A stretch of DNA of 13,667 bases, taken from assembly GCA_001969505.1 (NCBI GenBank), contig LSSK01000226.1, positions 9,198 to 22,864 of the forward strand, written 5' to 3'. The DNA comes from Zancudomyces culisetae (Eukaryota > Kickxellomycota > Harpellomycetes > Harpellales > Legeriomycetaceae). Every line of letters begins with the position of its first letter. Position 1 is the first letter of the stretch. Below, in pieces: positions 1 to 8,296 of this stretch. A program made the translations under genes and the position numbers. The notes beneath the pieces are model-generated. The model had not been told where the DNA came from. It searched no databases and worked only from the letters and a program-made list of their open reading frames with translations.

Positions 1-640
1 CCCCCCCCCCCCTACCGCTTCTTTCCACATCCCAACCAATTCATGTGTATATGCGCAAAGAAATGAATATAATTCGCACTTTTAAGAGATACCAATTATT
101 GCTTTGGTCCGTGTTCTATTGCACATATCCGCCTTATAACAAATCTATAACCACCAAACAAAAAACAAAAGACAAAAAATAGATATAATAACTCAGCTTT
201 ATTTCTCGAATCTGGCGGCATCTAGCCTGTAACCCTGTTGCGTTATCTCATTCACCACAAACTATGAATATACCATGTGTAATTGTTTACAACGATTCCT
301 AAATCAAAGCTGTTTCTCCAAAATTCTTCATCAAATAGCATTTCTTCATTAGACTAGCCTTCCCTAAACTAGGCTTGGTGTGAATTTTTGAATTGCCATT
401 ATCGTTTTTTTGCGCTTTTTAAAATATAAGGTTATTTGGTAATTGTGGTTATTGGTAATTCTCACATATAATCTGGATTAAACTTCCTCCTTAGATATTA
501 TCAGGCCTAATTCAATCATATCCCCGCACGTTGGTTTTTCTGTTTTCTTTTGTGGAAATATTTCAGCAGGTTCGTTAAGTCCCAAAATCTGATACCATTT
601 TAGTTGAAAACAAAAATTCATCACATGTCTGCTTTTTTAC

Positions 641-662
641 AGGGAGGGAAAGGGAAAGGGAG
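641..662 (+). other. Purine tract with G-quadruplex motif
   Basis: A 22-base pure-purine run. Positions 642-660 contain four GGG runs separated by loops of 1, 3 and 3 A residues, which fits the classical G3+N1-7 quadruplex pattern on the + strand. It lies about 770 bases upstream of the NAA25 start. The motif is seen directly; folding and function are inference. Confidence 0.7.
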
Positions 663-696
663 TAATGCTAACAGATTGCGACATAAATTCAAGTAA

Positions 697-713
697 TGCA
701 CCAGGTTGGTGCA
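697..713. repeat. Short GC-rich inverted repeat
   Basis: Perfect 7-bp arms TGCACCA / TGGTGCA with a GGT spacer, in otherwise AT-rich DNA and 34 bases after the G-tract at 641-662. It could form a small hairpin or be a palindromic protein-binding site. No function is shown. Confidence 0.5.
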
Positions 714-1430
714 ATATATAATACATATATATGCTTAGTAAAGCAATCTTGAAACCTTGTCAGAATATAAATGTGAAACACAGTTGCTTGAAAAACTAAA
801 TAATCTAAACATCAGCTATTTTCTTTTCTCATTATTATCTCAGCGTACACTTTATTTTTTGATGTTTTTAAAAGTGATTTATTTTTGGAAGCTAGTACTT
901 GGTTTTGTAGGCAATATCGAATTTGAGAATCCAGCTATCTAAACTAGCCCTAAAATTTACCAACCAGTCCTGAAAAACAACAAACTTTACACACTAGTTT
1001 TCATTGATGGTGTTTTTTAGTTTTATGAGGTTGACTCTGGTACTGCTTTATTTTTCTGCTAACTCATATTAACACTGGTTATGTTCCAGGGTGTTGATAT
1101 ACAGTATTCGAATAAACCACACCAACAAACAATCATCAATCACACCAGTCTGTAACATCGGAAAAAAATTTACTAGTGCCATCATCTGGGTTTGTTTATT
1201 TTTGTAATTTTGGTCTTTTGATGAATAAACTGTGTGGAACTATGTTGGAAATTGATGGAAATTATTCACAACAAAAAAGAGGTGATACAAGTATCAATTA
1301 TTTTCGCCAGGTTGCTAAGACGAGTAATCCACATTTAGAACATAACAGTAGTAATACTTTCTGCTTGAATACTACATCCAGAAATAAAATTCGAACAAAC
1401 AAGATATAATCTAAAAGACCACGCGACATA

Positions 1431-4400
1431 ATGATCGAAAACAGTTTGAACCTTATTTATGGTAATGTTTTGCAATTAGATTACCAAAAACAGTCTAAAA
1501 GATAACAACACTAACATGCCTGAAAATAAAAATAGATGCACTGGAGGCGGAGAAGCCAGATACAGCTATGAGAGAGTGTAACAGGGTCTTGTTGAAGCAT
1601 CCCAATCAACCGACTATAAAAGTAAGAAATGGATCAATAAATTTTCGACACAAATACCATGGAAAAATGCCATTTTGAAAGTATAGATCCAGAAAAGGAA
1701 AATTGGCGTTTGTTGAAATCTCTAACATTTTTAAATACTCAATGGCTTTAGGCGCTAAAGGCATTCTCGCTAATCAAACTCGGAAGAATTAGCGAAGCAA
1801 AAAATGAAGCTGAGGAGGTGCTGAACTCGGAAAAAATGATACAAGAAGATTCAGCAATACACGCACTATCATTAGCACTTCAAGGATTAAACGAATGTAA
1901 GACTCACCCTAAAAAGAAATGTTGTCACCCCTATCATGTTGAGATTGCCTTTTATTCACTTTGTAAAAAAGAATTAAATAACTGAAAATAAGCAAAGTTG
2001 TAAGGGAGGGGGGAACCATTTAGAAACAGGTGTAAACATATAAATATTGCATTTTGATTGAAAAAAAATATTTTAAATAATAGATGAAAAGTTGGTAAAA
2101 TTGTACGAAAAGGTATCAAATGCTAGAAGTAATGTGGAAAAGTACAGTAGGGAGTATTTCTTTGCGTGCGTCAAGGCAAACGATCTAAAATCTCAACATT
2201 GTGCCGTTTTACAGCTGCAGAAAAGGTATCCAAAAAGAGCGTATCGCTGGTGGACAGTGACAACTATATACTTGGAGGTTGGTTTTATTTTAATATATGA
2301 TATTTTTGTCCCTGTATTTTTATTGATATTACAGAGATATATATGCTTTATAATTCAAACGAAATGTTAAATTTGATATGGAAATGATCAACTGTAGTAC
2401 CTGGCTGCGAAAAATGATATGGAAAAGAAACTACACATAAGCCTGACACAACGGTTGGCAAGCAAGCTGGTTGAAGAAGACCCAAAGATGACTCTACCAG
2501 GTAAAGTAAACAAGCACCAAAGTTTTAGTTGAAAAATGTAAAGGGCTGTATGGTTAAAACTAACTCGCCATTACTTTAAAACAAATTTTGTAGAATTGTG
2601 TCTATATTTGAGAATCATGCGAGAAACAAACGAATTGGATAAGGCGATAATGGCGATAGAAAAGAATGAAGGATATGTGGGACAAGATCCTGACATTAGG
2701 ATTGAGTTTCTAAAGTTGCTGAATGAATCGGGACAAAGCCAGAGGGCGATGCAGCTAAACATGAAGATGATGGAGAAAGGGAGCGACAACTATGTAGAAT
2801 ATATTGAGGCGATTGAATCACTTGAAAGAATGAGCAAAACTACTGATCAGGTGGTAGCGAATAAAGAAAGAGAGAGCTTCAAGAAAAATCTCAAGCAATG
2901 GGTTGAAGATCCCAAACGAGGTAGAAATGCAATGTTAGCAGATTTAGAGTATGGGTACAGGGTGAGTAAAAACGATGTTGACCTCCAACAGCGAAATTTG
3001 TGGCGGTATATCAATAGATTTGCAAGCAAAAAGAGCTGTTTTGTGGATATTCAGGGATATGTTGAGTTATTTTCTGAAAAGGAAAAGTTTTTCCAAATGT
3101 GGACATCACAGCTAGAAGCAAAAGTCGAAGGTAAACAACAACTGATGAAAGCCGCAAATGCCAATGCGAGTTTAAAAAGTGAGAAAGATCTAAATGAAAT
3201 AATAACCTTGGAGAAACTGAGGTGGTTAACTGATGTTATATCAGAAAGAAAAGCAAGAGAATCAGGAAAAAAAGACCACAGCCATGTGGAAGTGAGGGAG
3301 AGAACCAATATCGCACGAGCAAATATGTTGATAGAGCGTGGTAGTATGCTTAAAGGACAAGAGTTTCTAGGACTTCGAGACGAATTGTGGATGATAGCGT
3401 GTCAGTACTTGCTGAAAGAATCTGACATACAGAGAGCCAAAGATGGAAACAGGGGTGAATCAGATAAAATCAACGTTGCAGTGCTAACGCTTCTAGAGCA
3501 GGCGATTGAGACCAACTCAATGAACTATGAGACTAAACTATTGGCAATGAAAGTATATATGGAACTTGGGGTAGTTACCCGAACAGCAAAATTGTATGAA
3601 GCTCTATCCATAAAGGGAATACAGAAAGACTCTCTTTCATATTTGATCCTGGGGCACGCAATTAAATATGGACAGTATTCTAGCGAGAAGAATGAATGTT
3701 TGAATGCAGAAAAAATCTACAAAATGTGCAGAACAAAGCAGAGCCAAAGGCACACTAGCCAGCAGCAAGATGAAAACGATGGCGGCGATGATGGACTTGA
3801 ATATGATAGTGATGGTGACATCGAATACAACAATGGCCATGGAAGGATGATGCAAATGGCGTACGAGCAAGGGTCTCATCACAAAGTTGTTGAGTTTTAT
3901 GAATTTACTGAGCGACTTGAGAAGTCACTACAGCGTAACATGACGCAAGTGCTCATGGATGCGTCGGATTTGGTACTAGGAAAATATGGTAGTGGCAATA
4001 ACTATGATACTGATAATAGTGATTGGGTCTCGGAACTATATGATAACAGGGATTTGTCGATTGTTAAAAAGGCAAACTACACTAATTCGGTAATCAGCAG
4101 TGCAGTTGTGCAGCAGTTTCAGCAACAAACCATCGAAAAAGATGGTGGCAGCATGATATTTATACCTAGCAAACATGTGGAGTGGCCAGAAAGCATCAAA
4201 GTAAAGGGTTGGTTAAAGATGCGTAGCTGCATTCTGGGGATGCTAGTTGAAATTTTGCAGCTAGGCAAAACTCAGAATCCAGATGAAAGCCAGAACCAGA
4301 AAATAAAGGGAAAACTAACAAAGATGATAAGAAGAGTTGATATGGATTTGAGAAGGGTTGGTAGCAACGATCATGATTCTTCTCATGTGGCAAAAATATA

Positions 4401-5112
4401 TGAGAGCAAAACAATAGACCAGCTAATAAACGAGCTTGGAAAACACGCATATAGTGATAAATGTGGTATTGATCAAAGGGAAGAGGCATTCGAGGTGCTT
4501 TATACAAAACTTGTGGTTGGCGTTGCAGTCCTGGCGTTACAGGAAGGTAATGAAAGCGTCGAGGACTCTATTAGTGTCGATATCGGGGAAAAGGTAATAT
4601 GGGGACATGGAATGCAAGGAAAAGAGAAATCAGTACAAACATTTATGGAGTATGTATGTGAACTAATATGTAATTACTTGAGCACCCATGGTCCTGTCGA
4701 TGCTACTCAAAGCAACGATCAGATGACGACTGACATCCCCACGTGTATCAGACTTTTATCTTTGTGGGCACAGGTGTATTCGGTTCTCAAAAAAACCACA
4801 CAAGCTGATAACTTGAGCTCCGTCAAACAGCTGGTAGTGGGCTCTATAGGAAAATGTATGGAGTTCATAAACAGTGAAGAAGGTTTCGCGGCGAAAAAAT
4901 GGCTCTTATTGAACAATACAACAAACAGCAGTAGTAATAGTAATACTAATGATAACAAACGTGTGGGAGATAAAGAACTAGTACAAAAGAGTGCGAATAT
5001 AAACATAAACATTAACAAAAATGCTGCAAATCAACAGAGACAAGTGCTAAACAACCTCAAGAAGAGCTGGATAGCAAGCTTGTCCAGTATAAAGCAAGCA
5101 ATCACACATTAA
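1431..5112 (+). CDS. NAA25: NatB N-terminal acetyltransferase auxiliary subunit (NAA25/Mdm20), six exons
   Basis: Non-catalytic, ribosome-anchoring TPR subunit of NatB, partner of the catalytic NAA20/Nat3, which acetylates Met-Asp/Glu/Asn/Gln N-termini in the cytosol. My exon model is 1431-1461, 1536-1621, 1752-1896, 2084-2277, 2398-2500 and 2594-5112. Phases agree at every junction and give 1025 residues plus TAA; recalled human NAA25 is about 970 and yeast Mdm20 about 800. Matches to NAA25 as I recall it: IYDAL near residues 9-13 across the first junction, a LLKHPNQ helix, ALKAF, LVKLYEK, KSCFVDI near 333-339 and DNRDL at 670-674. The protein is helical-repeat throughout. Lineage-specific low complexity includes an Asp-rich insert (about 579-597) and an Asn/Ser-rich stretch (about 960-1005). 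The ATG has A at -3. The frame ends inside the LYS1 stop. Family is confident; exact splice sites are predicted. Confidence 0.9.
1462..1535 (+). other. NAA25 intron 1
   Basis: A 74-base phase-1 intron: donor GTAATG, acceptor AATAG, with branch-site CTAAC at 1511-1515, 20 bases before the acceptor. It splits the Asp codon of the conserved IYD motif. The 31-base first exon has only ten complete codons, so ORF-based gene finding misses it. Confidence 0.8.
1622..1751 (+). other. NAA25 intron 2
   Basis: A 130-base phase-0 intron: donor GTAAGA, acceptor TTTAG, CTAAC branch site at 1722-1726. Splicing joins PTIK to ALKAF, giving a gap-free fit to the family. An in-frame TAG ends at 1751, so the downstream exon cannot begin earlier. 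Confidence 0.82.
1897..2083 (+). other. NAA25 intron 3
   Basis: A 187-base phase-1 intron, the longest in the gene: donor GTAAGA, acceptor AATAG. The split codon becomes TAT (Tyr), giving LNEYEKLVKLYEK. There is no clear CTAAC near the acceptor. A purine run with six consecutive G lies inside (2002-2015). Confidence 0.78.
2002..2015 (+). other. Intronic purine/G tract
   Basis: A pure-purine run (AA, GGG, A, six G, AA) inside NAA25 intron 3. It resembles the purine tracts of the intergenic spacers, and here it would be present in pre-mRNA. Confidence 0.6.
2278..2397 (+). other. NAA25 intron 4
   Basis: A 120-base phase-0 intron with the weakest donor in the gene, GTTGGT, and acceptor TGTAG. 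Joining IYLE to YLAAKN gives a natural fit to the family. An alternative in-frame donor, GTATTT at 2314, would add 12 hydrophobic residues and seems less likely. The frame stays open through 2370 if the intron is retained. Confidence 0.68.
2501..2593 (+). other. NAA25 intron 5
   Basis: A 93-base phase-1 intron: donor GTAAAG, acceptor TGTAG, clear CTAAC branch site at 2560-2564. It joins MTLP through a split Glu codon to LCLYLR and leads into the single 2.5-kb last exon. Confidence 0.82.
5109..5112. other. Shared TTAA: stop codons of two convergent genes
   Basis: NAA25 ends with TAA at 5110-5112 (+) and LYS1 ends with TAA read from 5111-5109 (-). The coding regions overlap by four bases, so each 3' UTR must run antisense into the other gene's coding sequence. 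I saw no AATAAA on the + strand in 5113-5500. Confidence 0.92.
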
Positions 5113-6290
5113 AGCGAGCTGACTTTTTCGTCGAAAAGCTGCTTGGCATTTGCCCAGACAGGTGCGGTTTCGATGGAATCGAGTTGTAGAAGTGAAGGCA
5201 ACAGATCAGATGAGAACTGGATAGATGATTCTCTGGGCAGGAGAGTGGGCAAATGGTCGATTGCGCAGATCTGGAGGGATGGGGCGCTGGAAGTTGCTGG
5301 AGTAATGGTGATCAGAGGTTCGGTAAAAGTGGTGGTTCTGGAGTAGACAGGCAATGGATTGTAAGGACTAGTTGGATCGCAACTTACATCGACAACCATA
5401 CTGAGTCTTCTGTTTTGTCCAACTGTCTCCAGGCTCTTGGCGTCAATGAATGGTGGGAAGTCCTTTCCTGATGATGCTGTAAGGTAAATGCAATTGACAA
5501 AAATGTCATAGTCTCTCAGAATCTCGGCAAATGGCTGTGCGCTTCCGCTTTGGATGCGCTCGGTTGTTTCTTGAATGTCCCATTCAGTGACGTCAGTAAT
5601 GCCAGCACGCTTGGCCAATGTAACTGCTCCGTTTCCACACCGTCCTTTTGCTCCGATGACCAGAACTCTTGGTTTGACTGCGTTTGGAACTTGTGCCAAC
5701 TTATCTTTCAATGACGCTATGAGCAATTCTTCGTTTGCATAAGGCTGGATATTCTTCAACTCGCTGACCTCGCCTTGTGCGTGTAGCTGCCGTTGTTGGT
5801 GACACCATGCCTCAATTCCAATTGCGCATCCGGAAAAGCCAGCATAGTATCCGAAGGCTGCAACCCTTCTGTTGGTTTGTGGGTCAACCAAGAACTCCAG
5901 ATCGTACAGCACTCCTCCTCCGCGAACAAACCTGTCTAGAGTCTTTTGCCATCCAGCTTGCATCTTGTAGCAATGTGCGAACATCAGGTGCTTGTGGACC
6001 AGTGAAAAATCTTCATCTTCTGGGAATTCCTTCAACCCTACAACGAGTACAGAGTTATCAGCCTTATTTCTGTGTGCGTCATCATCCCAATAGTAGTCGA
6101 CAACCTCACATCCTGCATTTACATATTCCTCAAGTGCAAAGATGCGCTGATTACACTTTTCAACCAATATTTTGAATCCCTTTTGGTCAATTAACTGCTT
6201 GCAGACTTGGGGTGAGAGTGTGGTGCGGTGTTCAAGTGGCTTAGTCTCGTGACGGAGAACCAGTGTTTTTATTCCTGATGTTGTTGCCAT
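5109..6290 (-). CDS. LYS1: Saccharopine dehydrogenase (NAD+, L-lysine-forming)
   Basis: Converts saccharopine plus NAD+ to L-lysine plus 2-oxoglutarate, the last step of the fungal alpha-aminoadipate pathway. It is an intronless 393-residue frame, slightly longer than the roughly 373 residues of yeast Lys1. It contains the Lys of VVGLKEFPE (K87) and the His of FAHCYK (H106), corresponding to the catalytic Lys77/His96 pair of the yeast enzyme; LYDLEFL and AFGYYAGFSG segments; the nucleotide-binding glycine motif GAKGRCGNG (about 213-221); WDIQET (about 237-242); VVDVSCD (about 299-305); and near the C-terminus the family motifs IDHLP, LLPRES and TAPVW. The ATG has A at -3. The protein ends in SSL, whereas yeast Lys1 ends in the peroxisomal signal SRL, so peroxisomal location is uncertain. 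It converges on NAA25 and is divergent from the SDR gene 2.1 kb away. Confidence 0.97.
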   Translation of the reverse strand: MATTSGIKTLVLRHETKPLEHRTTLSPQVCKQLIDQKGFKILVEKCNQRIFALEEYVNAGCEVVDYYWDDDAHRNKADNSVLVVGLKEFPEDEDFSLVHKHLMFAHCYKMQAGWQKTLDRFVRGGGVLYDLEFLVDPQTNRRVAAFGYYAGFSGCAIGIEAWCHQQRQLHAQGEVSELKNIQPYANEELLIASLKDKLAQVPNAVKPRVLVIGAKGRCGNGAVTLAKRAGITDVTEWDIQETTERIQSGSAQPFAEILRDYDIFVNCIYLTASSGKDFPPFIDAKSLETVGQNRRLSMVVDVSCDPTSPYNPLPVYSRTTTFTEPLITITPATSSAPSLQICAIDHLPTLLPRESSIQFSSDLLPSLLQLDSIETAPVWANAKQLFDEKVSSL

Positions 6291-6776
6291 TCTGTTTTTC
6301 TTTTATTATACTTTAGCTCTTGTTTTGCGTATGCGTTTTTACGCTATTTTACACTATACTTTCTTTTGGAATTTAATGAAATATTTGATATACATTTATT
6401 GCGGAAAAACTTCTTTTATTTATATCATTTTAGCCCCCGCTTTCTTAATCTGTGTTAGCAAGATGAAATCCAGAACGAAGGCATTCCAGCAAATGAACGA
6501 TGCCAATGTGCATTTTTTTAATTTCATTTTTTTTCCACGAAATCACCTTTTTTGATTCACGATATTTTTAATGAGTAACTAGTATTTAATCATTATACCT
6601 CCTCCCAATCTAAAATCGTCACTGCTAACTCAACAACCCAACATAGTCCATTCTGCACCATTGTTGTTCCTTTTTTGTCAATAGCATAAACGAATGAAAA
6701 AGCATCTATTTGTGTGTATATAGTTCTGAAATACGATTACAAAAATTTAGGTTTTGAAATCACTAATATTTTTACC

Positions 6777-6806
6777 GCGTTTGCGTTTGTGTTTGCGTTT
6801 GCGTTT
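6777..6806. repeat. Hexamer tandem repeat GCGTTT x5
   Basis: Five contiguous 6-bp units GCGTTT, the third with one change (GTGTTT). It lies about 490 bp upstream of the LYS1 start. It looks like a microsatellite, though the CpG-bearing unit is unusual in such AT-rich DNA. A related GCGTATGTGTTTGC occurs at about 12700-12713. Confidence 0.85.
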
Positions 6807-6904
6807 GTAATTCTGGTTCTGCTCAAGATTTTTTTTTTACAATGGTTTTCAAGTGTTAAGCCAAAAATCCCAGGAATTGCTAATAATAAAGTTGTATTTT
6901 GTAC

Positions 6905-6920
6905 AAAAAAAAATTTTTTT
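6905..6920. repeat. A9T7 tract
   Basis: Nine A followed by seven T, a rigid nucleosome-disfavouring type of sequence. An identical A9T7 occurs at 8200-8215 in the same spacer. Confidence 0.6.
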
Positions 6921-7164
6921 CTACGGTTAAATGAATCATTATAATCAATCCATCCAATCTCACATATCTATCGAAATAGCAGTTATATTGCTTTTTTTTA
7001 TTATTGAGTTCACACTCTAGCATTTTGTCACTTTTATAACTCGAGTACTATCTAAAACAATTGGTGAGTAATTACAGTGTTTATATCTTTCAAATGTATA
7101 TATAACTATATACCCACAATATCCCTTGATCTTTAAGATTGTACCAAAAAAAAATCATAAAGAT

Positions 7165-7183
7165 GGAGGATGGGAGGGGGAGA
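7165..7183 (+). other. Purine/G tract
   Basis: A G-rich purine segment with one T interruption, containing GGG and GGGGG runs. It is one of a series of similar tracts on the + strand. Confidence 0.6.
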
Positions 7184-7357
7184 TAAAAGCACCGACCTAA
7201 AAAAAAGAGCTGATATAGGAATTAATAATAGTTATTGCTGTATAAATACTAAAATTAATGGTCCTGATATCTCTTGCAGGTATTTTTATATTAGTAATTT
7301 GTCAAATGGGGGGATCTATCTTAGCCTCCAAAATTTCAAGAAAATATCATATCTCTT

Positions 7358-7379
7358 ATAGAATCAGTAATGATTCTAT
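7358..7379. repeat. Perfect 9-bp hairpin with GTAA loop
   Basis: Arms ATAGAATCA / TGATTCTAT pair perfectly around GTAA. As RNA from the + strand the loop would be GUAA, a GNRA-type tetraloop. No U-tract follows immediately and there is no adjacent gene end, so its role is unknown. Confidence 0.55.
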
Positions 7380-7729
7380 GTTTTAATCGTTGATATAGCC
7401 ACAATTACTATCCAGATCAATCTTTACATTACAATAATATCTAATTAAAAAAAAATTCATGAAAACCCAATATTTCCACTTTATGATCCAGTTTAATTGA
7501 AAAAATAAAAACTTCTATGCCGTTAGTTGCAAGTTTGCACGATAATTATTCAATAATTGTAGTTAAATAGTATCATGTATGTACAAAAAACGCAAATTGG
7601 TATAGTATCATAAAAAAGTCCTAAGGTTTAGCACAGATTAAATGAGATGGTTATAATTCAAATTTCTCGTACAGCTAAAAAAGAGTCTACATTATCATAC
7701 AAACTAAATTTATTTGCATACATAAAAAC

Positions 7730-7743
7730 AAAAGGAGGGGAAA
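7730..7743 (+). other. Purine tract
   Basis: Fourteen consecutive purines with a GGAGGGG core, on the + strand. It is a short member of the tract series. Confidence 0.45.
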
Positions 7744-8115
7744 TGAAAAAAATAGCGTGTTATCCCACACTAGTATCCTTTTTTTTATAACTCTACTACA
7801 AAAAGTCAACCGAAATGCTTTATACAATACCAACAATACAAGCCTAGAAACGATTCTTAGAGGATACCTGTTCAAGCTCATATTTCCTTAGTCGGATTGA
7901 TAAATGTAAATTCGCACTTGTTGTGACACTGGAAGGCAGTGTAGCCAAAGCATTGGATATTTTTGTACATTATGGCCTCTCAACGCAACTCGAAAAGTAA
8001 CTCCACTGTTGAATAGCATTGGGATTTTTCAAACCCCGTTGCCTTCTGTAAATCGGCAGATTAATTATGTTGACCAACTAATGCGTTAAGCCAATTACAT
8101 CATCCAACGATTTGT

Positions 8116-8142
8116 AGAGAGAAGGGGGGAAGGGGAAGGAGG
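8116..8142 (+). other. Purine/G tract upstream of the SDR gene
   Basis: Twenty-seven consecutive purines with G6 and G4 runs, about 245 bp upstream of the SDR start. It may act as a GA-type promoter element or simply be part of the tract series that also appears far from genes. Confidence 0.6.
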
Positions 8143-8199
8143 TGGCGCAATCGATGTAAATCACATTCAAAAGTTCGTTCATTAATTACCCTGCATATG

Positions 8200-8215
8200 A
8201 AAAAAAAATTTTTTT
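8200..8215. repeat. A9T7 tract
   Basis: Identical to the tract at 6905-6920. It lies about 170 bp upstream of the SDR start, the kind of position where poly(dA:dT) keeps fungal promoters nucleosome-poor. Confidence 0.5.
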
Positions 8216-8289
8216 ATCTCTCCTTAAAAGACAAGAAACTAGCATGAAAGTTTTGGGACTCCACTGTTGAAAAACGTGTTATTCATCTT

Positions 8290-8296
8290 TATATAG
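8290..8296 (+). promoter_or_regulatory. Candidate TATA box of the SDR gene
   Basis: TATATAG at 8290-8296, 97 bases before the SDR ATG, within the usual fungal range. It is the clearest TATA element in front of any gene in the window. The transcription start itself cannot be read from sequence. Confidence 0.5.

Larger units (their letters stand above)
1..1430. other. Gene-poor left flank
   Basis: AT-rich DNA upstream of NAA25 with no reading frame I can assign. It opens with a run of twelve C. It contains a four-run G tract (642-660), a GC-rich hairpin (697-713) and an imperfect 15-bp/14-bp direct repeat of the type GGTTATTTGGTAATT (430-444 and 447-460). The open frames at 757-942 and 1176-1409 lack convincing starts and look like chance. 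A weak minus-strand small-gene candidate at 96-353 is described in the findings. The last part must carry the NAA25 promoter and leader. A TATA-like GATATAATC lies at 1403-1411, and ACGCGAC, resembling an MCB box, lies 10 bases before the ATG. Neither is strong. Confidence 0.6.

Noticed and set aside
1-12. C12 run as a telomere or contig-end signal
   Set aside because: A homopolymer at the window edge with no repeated telomeric unit; it could be a microsatellite or an arbitrary cut point.
2092-2370. Separate small gene from the TTG at 2092
   Set aside because: It is NAA25 exon 4 followed by intron read-through; the upstream splice junction restores family homology.
5777-6175. 132-codon + strand frame and other frames opposite LYS1
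   Set aside because: Antisense shadow of the well-supported LYS1 coding sequence.
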